Shown here one piece after another: positions 16,942 through 25,545 of a DNA stretch of 64,000 nucleotides (its first letter is position 1; each line of letters begins with the position of its first letter). A program made the translations under genes and the position numbers. Origin of the DNA: Candidatus Methanosuratincola sp. (GTDB lineage: Archaea; Thermoproteota; Methanomethylicia; Methanomethylicales; Methanomethylicaceae); assembly GCA_037478935.1 (NCBI GenBank), contig JBBFLR010000005.1, forward strand, positions 43,706 to 107,705, read 5' to 3'. Below the pieces are notes generated by a model that had not been told where the DNA came from, made no database searches, and saw nothing but the letters and a program-made list of their open reading frames with translations.

Positions 16942-17880
16942 TTGCCTTATGAAATAGAGTATATCGACGTGGAGGCGAAGCACAGGCTCTGGTCAGACCT
17001 CACGAAGCGCCCCCTCTATACGCGGAAGGCCGACATATACGGGTGCTGCATCAAGCTCCTCACCGACAGCAGGCTCACCTCCGACCTGTGGTCAGACAAC
17101 TTCTACTCCTCGGACGAGAACAGGCGGTCCCACGGCAGGCTCCTCGCGGTCGAGGATCCGGTCCAGCCTCCCCACGTCAAGTACGACCCGTACACAAAGA
17201 CTGCAATTATCTTCAACATAGATTATTACGGCTGGATCAAGAGCGTCGCCCTCGCTGTGGCTGGCGAGATCCTTGAAGATTCGCACGAGATCTTCTCTGT
17301 CCACGGTGCAGCCCTTGACGTCAACGGATCCGGGGTCGCGATCATTGCAGGGAGCGGGGTCGGGAAGACGACCCACAGCTGGGGGATGCTCCGGAACCCT
17401 GGCGTCAGGCTCCTTGCTGACGACTGGTTCTTCGTCAGGGTCTACGAGAGGAGCCTCCTCGCGTTCGGGTCCGAGAAGAACTGCTACGTGGACGCGGACC
17501 TGGGGCACATCTGGGGGGAGTACAAGAACATGCTCGACCGGGCGGTATTTGACAAGAGGGGGAGGGCCGTCGTCAACGCCAGGTGGGTTGTAGGGAACGA
17601 CGGCGTGATCCCGATGACGACGCTCCGGAAGGTGGTACTCCTCAAGAGGGACCCGTCGGACGGGGCGGTGATCAGGGAGCTGGATCCGGGGGAGGCTTTC
17701 GAGATCCTCTCCAGGAACGGTTTCTACAACCCCCACCAGCTCGTCAACGACGGGAGGAAGTTCCAGCTCAGGAGCGGCTTCTTCAAGACCCTCCTCAGCA
17801 GGACGCGGATCTTCCTCGCGAACACAGCGCACCCTGCATCAGAAGTCCAGGACAGGATATTCCAGGCGGTCTCGGGATGA
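16942..17880 (+). CDS. HPr kinase/PEP carboxykinase-like P-loop protein
   Basis: A 312-residue protein with a P-loop IIAGSGVGKTTHSWGM at about residues 131-146, preceded by SVHGAALDVNG, the order seen in the HprK/PckA fold. A downstream LLADDWFFV could be the Asp-Asp of this fold's metal site. Known archaeal relatives are uncharacterised. Bacterial HPr is not expected here, so the target is unknown. TTG start. It lies 66 nt upstream of apgM on the same strand. Confidence 0.65.
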   Translation: MPYEIEYIDVEAKHRLWSDLTKRPLYTRKADIYGCCIKLLTDSRLTSDLWSDNFYSSDENRRSHGRLLAVEDPVQPPHVKYDPYTKTAIIFNIDYYGWIKSVALAVAGEILEDSHEIFSVHGAALDVNGSGVAIIAGSGVGKTTHSWGMLRNPGVRLLADDWFFVRVYERSLLAFGSEKNCYVDADLGHIWGEYKNMLDRAVFDKRGRAVVNARWVVGNDGVIPMTTLRKVVLLKRDPSDGAVIRELDPGEAFEILSRNGFYNPHQLVNDGRKFQLRSGFFKTLLSRTRIFLANTAHPASEVQDRIFQAVSG

Positions 17881-17946
17881 ACCATCCCGATTCGAGAACA
17901 GTTAAATACCCCGCCAGCTCGACTTACTCCCACTGAGGGCTAGAAA

Positions 17947-19221
17947 ATGCAGAAGAAGCACGTGCTCTACATCCTGCTTGACGGGCTCGGCGACCGCCCG
18001 GTGGCAGAATTCGGCAACAGGACCCCGCTCGAGGCGGCGAACCGCCCGAAGATGGATGCGCTTGCCAGGGGAGGGAGATCTGGCGTCGTCTACACTGTCG
18101 GAAGGGGGATCGCGCCAGAGTCAGACGTGGCTGTAATCAGCATGCTCGGCTATGACCCGCACACGACCTACACCGGCAGGGGGCCGATCGAGGTCTTTGG
18201 CTCAGGGATGGCGATGGAGAATGGCGACCTTGCCGTACGGTGCAACTTTGCCACCTTCAGCAGCGACTTCACGATAATAGACAGGCGGTGCGGAAGGTCG
18301 CTCACGACTGAAGAGGCCCGGCTGCTGGCCGATGCGATCAACAGGGAGGTGAAGCTCGAGTCCTTCCCTGCAGAGTTCGAGTTCAGGAGTACGGTCGGCC
18401 ACAGGGGCGTCCTCCTGATCAGGTGCAAGGAGGGAAAGCTCTCAGGAAACATCTCGAACACAGACCCTGCCTACCTAAAGAAGGGGGGGATGGGGATAGC
18501 GCTCGAGACCTTCGAGAACAAGGTCCAGGCCGCAGCCCCCTTGGACGGGAGCGAAGAAGCCATGAGAGCGGCAGAACTACTGAACGAGTTCACCCGGAAG
18601 AGCTACAAGGTGCTCGAGGCCCACCAGATTAACAAGGAGCGCATTGCCCAGGGGAAGCCGCCGGCGAACGGTATACTCGGCAGGGACGCGGGATCCTCGC
18701 TGCCGAACTTCACACCCGTCACCGAGCTGTACGGTATGGAATTTGCGGCGATGGTCGAGATGCCTGTTGAGCGGGGGATATCCCTACTCTGCGGCATGGA
18801 CTCGGTCGAGCTCCCGAAATCAACAGGCGACCTCTCATTGGACTATGAGAGGCGTGCGGAGCTCGCGAACGAGTTGATCCAGTGTTACGGAGGCGTGTAC
18901 ATCCACATAAAGGGACCGGACGAGCCTGCACACGACGGAGACTGCGCCGGGAAGAGGAAGTCGATTGAGCTGATCGACGAGCACTTCTTCGGGCACCTCC
19001 AAGTCGACCTTGAAAAAACAGTTGTCGTCGTCACCGCGGACCATTCGACCCCGTGTTCATTGAGGGCGCACTCGGACGATCCGGTGCCTCTAATTGTCAC
19101 CGGAGCAGGGATACGGCCTGACGGGACAGGCGAGTTTGGCGAATCTGCGTGCAGGAGCGGCTCCCTCGGAGAGATCGACGGGGTCAATCTGCTAAAAAGA
19201 GTGATAGGGCTGGTTTCCTAA
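17947..19221 (+). CDS. apgM: 2,3-bisphosphoglycerate-independent phosphoglycerate mutase, archaeal type
   Basis: Interconverts 3- and 2-phosphoglycerate in glycolysis and gluconeogenesis. The 424-residue protein has the alkaline-phosphatase-superfamily metal site at its start (LLDGLGDRPV), the catalytic Ser in APESDVAVISMLGYDP, and the C-terminal metal residues in DEPAHDGD and TADHSTPCSLRAHSDDPV. The middle contains the archaeal-type insert. It works in the same pathway as the FBP aldolase/phosphatase at 47519. Confidence 0.95.
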   Translation: MQKKHVLYILLDGLGDRPVAEFGNRTPLEAANRPKMDALARGGRSGVVYTVGRGIAPESDVAVISMLGYDPHTTYTGRGPIEVFGSGMAMENGDLAVRCNFATFSSDFTIIDRRCGRSLTTEEARLLADAINREVKLESFPAEFEFRSTVGHRGVLLIRCKEGKLSGNISNTDPAYLKKGGMGIALETFENKVQAAAPLDGSEEAMRAAELLNEFTRKSYKVLEAHQINKERIAQGKPPANGILGRDAGSSLPNFTPVTELYGMEFAAMVEMPVERGISLLCGMDSVELPKSTGDLSLDYERRAELANELIQCYGGVYIHIKGPDEPAHDGDCAGKRKSIELIDEHFFGHLQVDLEKTVVVVTADHSTPCSLRAHSDDPVPLIVTGAGIRPDGTGEFGESACRSGSLGEIDGVNLLKRVIGLVS

Positions 19222-19261
19222 AATGAAATTTGGCTGCAAATACCGTTAAGAGGTGATTCAA

Positions 19262-19687
19262 ATGTCGAATGTACCAAAACGCCTTTACAGGTCTAATTCA
19301 AACAGGATACTCGGAGGGGTATGCGGCGGAATAGCCGAGTACTTTAACGTCGATCCGGTTATTGTGCGACTCATCTGGATAGTGTTCACGGTAATCTACG
19401 GTTTTGGTATCCTCCTGTATTTGATTGCATGGGTGATCATACCCCGTTCACCGGAAGGCTACTCGCCGCCTCAGCAGGGGGGCGGCACTACTGCATTTTC
19501 CCTTAATAGGGGAGCCCGGAGGGCACTTGTAGTCTTCGGTCTGATCCTGGTTCTGTTCGGGGCACTTGAGATTACCGGGCTCTCGAAGCCGATCAAGGCA
19601 TTCATAGCGAGCACTTTCTCCTTCCCTTTTATTTTTATATGGCTAGGAATAACCATAATAGTGATCGCAGTATTGAGCCGGAGATAA
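19262..19687 (+). CDS. PspC-domain membrane protein
   Basis: A small protein with an N-terminal PspC domain (KRLYRSNSNRILGGVCGGIAEYF at about residues 5-27, with the conserved GVCGGIAEYF) and the first TM helix directly after it, then two further TM helices. PspC proteins respond to membrane stress in bacteria. The archaeal role is unknown. The ATG at 19262 is preferred because GAGGTG lies 6-8 nt upstream. An in-frame GTG at 19253 overlaps that site. Confidence 0.8.
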   Translation: MSNVPKRLYRSNSNRILGGVCGGIAEYFNVDPVIVRLIWIVFTVIYGFGILLYLIAWVIIPRSPEGYSPPQQGGGTTAFSLNRGARRALVVFGLILVLFGALEITGLSKPIKAFIASTFSFPFIFIWLGITIIVIAVLSRR

Positions 19688-19693
19688 ACCGCT

Positions 19694-20914
19694 GTGTCGC
19701 TGGGTCCTGTACTTGCACTCTCAGTATCGGCCGCCGTCGTTATGTTAGGATTCGGGCTGATAATGCCATTTCTCCCCGTGTATGCCCAACTGCTCGGTGC
19801 CGCAAGCGGCGTTGACATCGGCATCCTATCCTCCGCCTTTCTCGTCACAAGGACCCTACTAGCCACTCCCGCTGGGTCGTTCTCAGACAGGCTGGGCAGG
19901 AAGCGGATCATAGTTGTCGGGCTTGCCCTGTATTCCATCCTCTCGGTCATGTTTGCCTTCGCCTCCACCTGGGTCGAGCTGATAATGTTCCGGGCCCTCC
20001 AGGGGGTCGCGTCTGCAATGGTCTGGCCCGCGTCTACCGCACTGGTCGCAGAGATGTCCATCCCTGAGAGGAGGGGTACTGCCATGGGCGTGTTCAACTC
20101 AGTTTCAATGAGCGGCTGGATGGTCGGGCCGGCGCTCGGTGGCGCAATCCAATGGTACTCGAGGAATGCCCTAGGGATGGGGCTGCTCGACAGCTTCAGG
20201 ACCCCTTTCTACGCGTCTGCCCTGCTCTCCTTGGCATCGATGGTTTTGGTGGTGCTGCTTGTGAGGGGCACAAAGATCTCTGAACCGAGGAGCAGGAGCC
20301 TTGTCTTACCGACGAAAGCGATTGATCCGAAGTTCAGAAGGACTGTTTACGCACTGCTATTCCTGCTCATCTCGTACGGTTTCGCGACTTCTTTCGTCGA
20401 ACCCATGCTAGTCTACTTCGTCCAGCATGAGTACAGCCTGAGCGAAGACGCGGTAGTCTCTAACATGGCTGTGATTTTCACAATGTCCGGCATGATCATG
20501 CTCTGCACCCAACTGCTCGGAGGCAGGATTGCGGATCGGTACAGCAAGAAGGGGACGATCGTTTCGACATCGATGGTCGCCCAGGCACTGACTATCGCAA
20601 TGCCGTTTTCGAGGGACGTGGGGGAGATCGGATCCGTGATGGTCGCGAGATCGGCGTTCTACGGTCTGGGCTCTCCAGCCTACACCGCGTTCCAGCAGAA
20701 CCTGCTCCCCTCGAATGTGAGGGGCACTCTGACCGGGCTCTTCGACACTGCTTTTGGTTTCGGGGCATTCGCTGGGCCGATCGTGGGGTTCCTCCTTTAC
20801 GACACAATTTCGCACAGTTCGCCCTTCTTGGCAAGCGGTTTGCTCGGAATTGCGACGCTGGTAGCGATCGTGCTATTTACCTATGAGCCGAAGAGAGAAG
20901 AGATACCTGCTTGA
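19694..20914 (+). CDS. MFS transporter
   Basis: Third 12-TM major facilitator of the window (406 residues). Motif A appears as GSFSDRLGRKRIIV between TM2 and TM3, and the second half has a repeat of it (GGRIADRYSKKGTIV). It begins with a GTG 4 nt after the PspC gene, so the two may be cotranscribed. The substrate cannot be inferred. Confidence 0.85.
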   Translation: MSLGPVLALSVSAAVVMLGFGLIMPFLPVYAQLLGAASGVDIGILSSAFLVTRTLLATPAGSFSDRLGRKRIIVVGLALYSILSVMFAFASTWVELIMFRALQGVASAMVWPASTALVAEMSIPERRGTAMGVFNSVSMSGWMVGPALGGAIQWYSRNALGMGLLDSFRTPFYASALLSLASMVLVVLLVRGTKISEPRSRSLVLPTKAIDPKFRRTVYALLFLLISYGFATSFVEPMLVYFVQHEYSLSEDAVVSNMAVIFTMSGMIMLCTQLLGGRIADRYSKKGTIVSTSMVAQALTIAMPFSRDVGEIGSVMVARSAFYGLGSPAYTAFQQNLLPSNVRGTLTGLFDTAFGFGAFAGPIVGFLLYDTISHSSPFLASGLLGIATLVAIVLFTYEPKREEIPA

Positions 20915-20960
20915 CGGACCAATCCCGCTTCAGGCAACCCGCCCCATCGCTTGATCATTG

Positions 20961-20968
20961 TTTATAAA
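20961..20968 (+). promoter_or_regulatory. TATA box of the PRTase-MTAP operon
   Basis: TTTATAAA about 28 nt upstream of the GTG at 20992, indicating a leaderless transcript. Confidence 0.65.
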
Positions 20969-20991
20969 CTGCACAATACTACGTATTTCTG

Positions 20992-21669
20992 GTGTCTTCC
21001 TTGCCAAAGATCAAGTGCAAGAAAGTGACTTGGGAAGAAGTCGAGGAATGGAGCCGCGTGGTTTCTGATAAGGTTTACGCATCAGGATGGGTTCCGGATG
21101 TGGTCGTTGCTATATCCAGGGGAGGTTATGTGCCAGCGAGGCTGGTCTGCGACAGGCTCGTGGTTGGGGAACTGGTCTCCCTGCAGATCTCGCATTGGCC
21201 CTCTGCTGCCCAGATGGCAAAGGAGGCAGGCGTTCGGACCCCCCTGCAGTGCAACATGGGCGGTAAGAAGGCGCTTATTGTTGATGACATCGCAGACACA
21301 GGGGAGTCACTTATAATAGCAAAGGACCACGTATGGACGAACTGCAGACCGGATGCCATCCGGATAGCCTCACTCCAGTGGATCTCTGGGAGCAGCAAGA
21401 TACGCCCCGACTATTACGCAGAGGAAGTCAGGGAGTGGATCTGGTACCAGTACCCGTGGAGCAGGCTTGAAGACATAATAGGTTTCGTGAAGAAAGTCGT
21501 CGAGGAGACCCAAGAAAAGGAGGCGTGGTCATTCGACGAGCTTGTTGGCAAGGTCAGGGAGTGGTACGGCGTCGAGTTCGAACGTTGGTTCTTCGAGAGG
21601 GCGCTGAACAGGCTCGAATCGAAGGGTTTCATAAAGAGGGACGGTGACCGGATAATCACAAAAGTATAA
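20992..21669 (+). CDS. Purine/xanthine-type phosphoribosyltransferase (COG2236) with C-terminal extension
   Basis: A PRPP-binding motif is clear: [14 protein letters not shown] (about residues 94-107), preceded by [15 protein letters not shown], which is the usual first loop of purine PRTases. After about residue 150 there is an extra segment ([25 protein letters not shown] region) and a C-terminal helix-rich part ending in a winged-helix-like [19 protein letters not shown]. It transfers phosphoribose to a purine base in salvage. The MTAP gene follows after 8 nt, so the pair recycles purine bases released from methylthioadenosine. GTG start. Confidence 0.85.
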   Translation: MSSLPKIKCKKVTWEEVEEWSRVVSDKVYASGWVPDVVVAISRGGYVPARLVCDRLVVGELVSLQISHWPSAAQMAKEAGVRTPLQCNMGGKKALIVDDIADTGESLIIAKDHVWTNCRPDAIRIASLQWISGSSKIRPDYYAEEVREWIWYQYPWSRLEDIIGFVKKVVEETQEKEAWSFDELVGKVREWYGVEFERWFFERALNRLESKGFIKRDGDRIITKV

Positions 21670-21677
21670 ATTTAGAT

Positions 21678-22490
21678 ATGGGATTGGTGATTGGCATGTC
21701 TTTCAAGTGCAACGCTGAAATCGGCATAATCGGGGGGAGCGGGTTCTACGATCCGGCTATGTTCGAATCCGTTTCCGAAGTCAAGATTCATACTCCTTTT
21801 GGCCCCCCTTCAGATATCATCTCTGTGGGCGAGATAAAGGGTGTCCGCGTGGCTTTCCTTCCAAGGCATGGGAAGCGTCATTCAGTACCCCCACATCTCA
21901 TCAATTACCATGCGAATGTATGGGCTCTCAGGGATCTTGGAGTAAGGAGGATCCTCGCTCCGTCCGCTGTTGGCAGCCTGAAGGAAGAGATCAGGCCAGG
22001 CGACCTAGTAGTCCCAGACCAGTTCATTGATTTTACGAAGAACAGGCGTTATTCGTTCTATGACGGTGCGGTCGTGGGGCACTTCTCGCTTGCGGATCCC
22101 TTCTGCCCTGACCAGAACCGAAAGGCGGTCGAATCCGCCCGCAAGCTTGGGATCACCACGCATTCACCTGCATGCTATGTTTGTATTGAAGGGCCAAGGT
22201 TCTCGACAAAGGCCGAATCAAAGCTCTTCAGGTCATGGGGCGCAGACATTATCGGGATGACATTGGTTCCCGAGGTCACGCTTGCAAGGGAGGCGGGGAT
22301 CTGTTATACGACAATCGCGACAGTCACTGACTATGACGTATGGGCGGAGAAGCCGGTGACTGCACAAGAAGTGGTGGATACGCTCAAATCGAATGTTGAG
22401 AAAGTAAAAAGGCTAATATACGAAGTCATACCCAGTCTTACTGAGCGAAGGTGTTCGTGTGAAAGATCTTCCGAGAACGCCTTGGTCTGA
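21678..22490 (+). CDS. mtnP: S-methyl-5'-thioadenosine phosphorylase
   Basis: Cleaves methylthioadenosine to adenine and methylthioribose-1-phosphate. Family motifs: [12 protein letters not shown] (phosphate loop), [26 protein letters not shown] (substrate pocket) and [21 protein letters not shown] at 21678. A Met at residue 7 (MSFKC, 21696) may be the true start. It sits 8 nt behind the phosphoribosyltransferase gene, consistent with one purine-salvage operon. Confidence 0.92.
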   Translation: MGLVIGMSFKCNAEIGIIGGSGFYDPAMFESVSEVKIHTPFGPPSDIISVGEIKGVRVAFLPRHGKRHSVPPHLINYHANVWALRDLGVRRILAPSAVGSLKEEIRPGDLVVPDQFIDFTKNRRYSFYDGAVVGHFSLADPFCPDQNRKAVESARKLGITTHSPACYVCIEGPRFSTKAESKLFRSWGADIIGMTLVPEVTLAREAGICYTTIATVTDYDVWAEKPVTAQEVVDTLKSNVEKVKRLIYEVIPSLTERRCSCERSSENALV

Positions 22491-22852
22491 TGGTCGACTT
22501 GCCATCCCTGTATCGGAAAGAAGTGTTAAACAATTCTATATTCCCAAAAACAAGTGTTCAACACTTCTATATTCAGCCACACCGTTATACAAAATAAAAT
22601 ATACTAGAAAAAGTTATATATTAGAGTATATATGATATATATCAAGTAGTGGAGAATAGGCAAGGATGGTGAAATAGAGAATGGAAAAGAAGTTCAATCC
22701 GGTGAAACCGACCTTGTGGGTGCCTGGTTAAGGCCCAAGAGAGATATTCCGATATTCTTTGTTTTTGGGATCTTGTTATTTGTGGTTTTCTTCCCCTCTT
22801 ATAAAAAACAGTAATAAGCATTTCATTTTTCTTGCGAGGATGTTCCTTACAC
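22491..22852. other. Intergenic region with repeats and a possible small membrane ORF
   Basis: Between mtnP and the HD gene, which runs on the other strand and reads toward it. It contains a 23-nt direct repeat (22521-22543 and 22552-22574, two mismatches), each copy centred on GTGTTnAACAn dyads, the second being a perfect GTGTTCAACAC. A TATA-like TTATATATT lies at 22614-22622, and a 55-codon open stretch (22650-22814) follows on the plus strand. It lacks a normal in-frame start. Confidence 0.5.
22650..22814 (+). other. Possible small membrane-protein frame without a canonical start
   Basis: The frame encodes a hydrophilic N-terminal part (KDGEIENGKEVQSGETDLVG) and a single strong hydrophobic helix (IPIFFVFGILLFVVFF) ending in SYKKQ and TAA. 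Upstream in the same frame ATG 22632 is separated from it by TAG at 22647-22649. So either initiation uses an unusual codon, or the amber codon is read, or this is a decayed gene. No homology recognised. Confidence 0.3.
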
Positions 22853-23455
22853 TTAAAGACCAAGCTCACCAGCAATCTTCTGCATGCTCTCAAGGGCTAT
22901 CCTGAGAAACTCCTCGACTGGGATCCCCATCTCATTGCATGACGCTATCCTGCCCCTGTCCGCGCCCCTGGCAAAGTCTTTGCTCTTGTACTTTTTCATC
23001 AGGGTCTCCACGGTGACGTCCTTGAGCTTCTTGCTGGGCATCACTAATGCGGCTGCCACGACGAGCCCCGAAACGGCATCGCTCGCTATCAGTGCCCTTT
23101 TGAAGTTGCTGTCCGGCATCACGCCCGTATTCTCATAGTTATGGGCCTTGATTGCCTGAAGAACTTCGTCTTCGACCAGTCCATCAAGGAGACGCGAAGC
23201 GACGAGCGTATGATCGCACAGCCCGCTGCAGACCTCGAAGTCGATATCATGCAGTATTCCCGTGACTTCCCACTTCCCAGGATCCTCGCCAAGCCTCAGC
23301 GCGAGCCCTTTCATCACCGCACCCACGGCGAGCATGTGCTTCAGGTTGTTTTCTTTTTTGACATACTTCCTTACGAGTTCAATGGCGTCTTCCCTTAGCA
23401 CCTGGGACACCTGATCTATCGGTGGGAGGTTCGCGATAAAAACCTTGGGGGTCAA
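22853..23455 (-). CDS. HD-domain hydrolase
   Basis: A 200-residue protein with the HD motif in GILHDIDFEV (about residues 87-96), a second His in CDHTLVASRLL and AHNYENTG, and an Asp in IASDAVSGL. This is the set of the HD superfamily (metal-dependent phosphohydrolases, often nucleotide-targeted). The TTG start (TTGACCCCCAAGG) lies in a perfect 20-bp tandem duplication (see repeat entry). The upstream copy closes after seven codons. Confidence 0.8.
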   Translation of the reverse strand: MTPKVFIANLPPIDQVSQVLREDAIELVRKYVKKENNLKHMLAVGAVMKGLALRLGEDPGKWEVTGILHDIDFEVCSGLCDHTLVASRLLDGLVEDEVLQAIKAHNYENTGVMPDSNFKRALIASDAVSGLVVAAALVMPSKKLKDVTVETLMKKYKSKDFARGADRGRIASCNEMGIPVEEFLRIALESMQKIAGELGL

Positions 23456-23478
23456 ATAAAAACCTTGGGGGTCAAAAA
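23439..23478 (+). repeat. Perfect 20-bp tandem duplication over the HD gene start
   Basis: The unit TAAAAACCTTGGGGGTCAAA occurs at 23439-23458 and again at 23459-23478. On the minus strand both copies carry a TTG ACC CCC AAG GTT TTT start. Because the unit is 20 nt, the upstream copy is frame-shifted and stops at TGA. Confidence 0.9.
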
Positions 23479-23533
23479 GGATGGGATGGATCTAAATGCC
23501 TTGCCAAAAATCAGAAATAGCTGTATCTGCTAG

Positions 23534-23869
23534 ATGATCGCGGTGCTCTTAATGTTTTGCCCTAAGTGCGGGACCGAGAACACAGAGGACTCTAACTTCT
23601 GCAGAAGATGCGGCAACAGACTGGGAAAGACATTCACAGAAGAGTTCAACGTGGCAGCGAAGGACCTTGTATCAAAGATAGAGGATCTGATAAGGGAAGG
23701 CAACATAACCCGCATAATCGTGAAGAATGAACAGGGCAAGGTCCTCCTCGAGTTGCCCGCGACTGTATTCGTTGTAGGTGCGATCCTCGCGCCCTGGATG
23801 GCGGCCCTTGGTGCAATCGCAGCACTGGCCACGAACTGCAAAGTCTTAGTCGAGAGGAAAACTGAGTGA
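23534..23869 (+). CDS. Zinc-ribbon plus DUF4342-type small protein
   Basis: An N-terminal zinc ribbon (CPKCGTENTEDSNFCRRCG) is followed by a domain with EEFNVAAKDLVSKIEDLIREGN and a hydrophobic segment VFVVGAILAPWMAALGAIAALA. This second part matches the DUF4342 pattern found in small archaeal and bacterial proteins. Function unknown. The ATG at 23552 (MFCPKCG) is an equally good start, as zinc-ribbon proteins commonly begin right at the ribbon. Confidence 0.7.
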   Translation: MIAVLLMFCPKCGTENTEDSNFCRRCGNRLGKTFTEEFNVAAKDLVSKIEDLIREGNITRIIVKNEQGKVLLELPATVFVVGAILAPWMAALGAIAALATNCKVLVERKTE

Positions 23870-23968
23870 CTCAGGGTGCCTTGTAGGCAAAAATGGTGAA
23901 GAACAACAGGGCGATCGGCCAGAATGTAGAAGCATGGCTGGCGGAGATAAAAAGAGGGAAAAGAAGAG

Positions 23969-25354
23969 TCATGAGTCGTTGTTGAACTTCTTCAGTATTA
24001 TCCTGGTGTTGGTTGCTGTTACGCCTTTTATCTTTCTTATGTTCTCCAGTACCTCGTTCATCTGGTTGACAGTCTCGACGTTGAGCATTACCTCTATGTC
24101 AAAGTCGCCGCTTATTTCGAGCACCTTGTGGACTCCCCTGATCCAGAGGATGCGCCTAGCAACTGCTGTGGTGTATACGTTTGACTCGCACTTTACGAGT
24201 ACCAGCGCCTCGATCTTCTTCGGCACCTGCACCTCGAGCTTCTTACCCGCCGCCTTCTCAGCAAGCTCTAGGAGGTCGACATCACGGTAGCTCCTGACCT
24301 CTGGCCTCTCTTTTATTGCCCGTAACACCTTCGTCAACTCCTCTTCGCTCAGAGCCACCCCTAGGCGCTTCAGCCGGTCTTCCAATGCCACCTTCCCCGC
24401 ATACTTGCTGATCACGATCTCCCTCTGTCTGCCCACTATGCTGGGCGGGAAAGCCTCATAGGTCTGTGGGTCGAAGATGACCGCTGCTGCGTGGACGCCG
24501 CCCTTGTGCGAGAAGACGTTCTCGCCGATGATGGGCTGGAGGGGCGAGACTGGTATGCCGCTGTGCTTCTCAAGCAGCAATGACAGCTCAGGTAGTTTCG
24601 TGAGGTCGACTGTGTCGACATTGTGTAGAACCTTCAGCGCCACCGCAAAAGGCTCCAGCGGTGTGATCCCTGCCCGCTCCCCAATCCCGTTAACGGTGGT
24701 ATGGACTGCTGTGGCCCCTCCCTCTACCGCCGCTATCGCGCTGGCGACAGCGAAGCCCAGGTCGTTGTGGCAGTGGGCATCGAGCTCGGCCCTTAAATCC
24801 TTTGAGAGCCTCGAGAAGAGGTCCCTCATCCTGTCCGGAGGCGTTATGCCCACGGTGTCAGGGATGCTTATCCTGTCCGCCCCAGCCTCAATCGCGGCCC
24901 TGCATATCCTGACGATGAAGTCGTAGTTGCCACGCGTTGCGTCCTCTGCCGTGAACCTGACCTTCGCCCCGTGGTCTCTTGCGTACTGTATGCTCTTCAC
25001 TGCGGTCTCGATAGCCTTCTCTTCGGTCATTTTCATTGCCTGGAGCTTCTTCTCGGTGATACCTAGGAAGATTGCGACGCGGTCCACGCCACATGCTAAC
25101 GCTGCTTCCACATCAGGTATCAGCGCGCGGCTGTGGGCGAGGATCTCTGCATCAAGCCGTTCCGCCACAATCCTCTTAATTGCCTCGGTCACGTCTTGGG
25201 AAACGGCAGGATGCCCCGCCTCGATCATGTCGACCTTGGCCTCGTCCAATTTCCTGGCTATCTCTACCTTAGCGTCGATGCTGAATGAAACGCCAGGAGT
25301 CTGTTCCCCCTCCCTGAGGGTAGTGTCAAGGATCTTGACTCTCATTAGTGGCAC
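23969..25354 (-). CDS. Homocitrate/isopropylmalate synthase with C-terminal RAM (AsnC-type) domain
   Basis: Alpha-keto acid plus acetyl-CoA condensation enzyme of the LeuA/LysS family. DRE-TIM signature LDTTLREGEQTPGVSF near the start, metal-binding HCHNDLGFAVA (HxH) and GGVHAAAV are intact. The last ~80 residues (LVLVKCESNVYTTAVARRI onward) form a Lrp/AsnC-type effector-binding domain instead of the LeuA allosteric domain, as in LysS-type homocitrate synthases of Sulfolobales and Thermus relatives. So lysine or leucine synthesis cannot be distinguished with certainty. The GTG at 25354 sits 27 nt from a TATA box and would be leaderless. An ATG at 25345 is the alternative. Confidence 0.85.
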   Translation of the reverse strand: MPLMRVKILDTTLREGEQTPGVSFSIDAKVEIARKLDEAKVDMIEAGHPAVSQDVTEAIKRIVAERLDAEILAHSRALIPDVEAALACGVDRVAIFLGITEKKLQAMKMTEEKAIETAVKSIQYARDHGAKVRFTAEDATRGNYDFIVRICRAAIEAGADRISIPDTVGITPPDRMRDLFSRLSKDLRAELDAHCHNDLGFAVASAIAAVEGGATAVHTTVNGIGERAGITPLEPFAVALKVLHNVDTVDLTKLPELSLLLEKHSGIPVSPLQPIIGENVFSHKGGVHAAAVIFDPQTYEAFPPSIVGRQREIVISKYAGKVALEDRLKRLGVALSEEELTKVLRAIKERPEVRSYRDVDLLELAEKAAGKKLEVQVPKKIEALVLVKCESNVYTTAVARRILWIRGVHKVLEISGDFDIEVMLNVETVNQMNEVLENIRKIKGVTATNTRIILKKFNNDS

Positions 25355-25376
25355 CGCAAATAGAATTATTCGAACC

Positions 25377-25385
25377 TTATATAAA
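25377..25385 (-). promoter_or_regulatory. TATA box of the homocitrate/isopropylmalate synthase gene
   Basis: On the minus strand TTTATATAA, centred 27 nt upstream of the GTG at 25354, so the transcript is likely leaderless. Confidence 0.65.
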
Positions 25386-25545
25386 TCTTTTCGTATCATT
25401 TATTGCTCTTTTTTCACAGCATTATGGAACTCTGATTCGAAAAAAATACCTAAAATGACTAATAACGAGATCAACCCCCTTGGGTAGCGTTTAATAAATC
25501 TGCGATCCATACTACCACCAGAATCAGATTTGCGGGGTTCACAGA

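Noticed and set aside
22681..22731. 16-codon ATG frame behind a GGTGA site
   Set aside because: Too short to support; reported only as context for the small TM frame it overlaps.
22642..22893. Minus-strand frame of 83 codons in the mtnP-HD gap
   Set aside because: Overlaps the HD gene end in another frame and has no recognisable start signals; composition is low-complexity basic.
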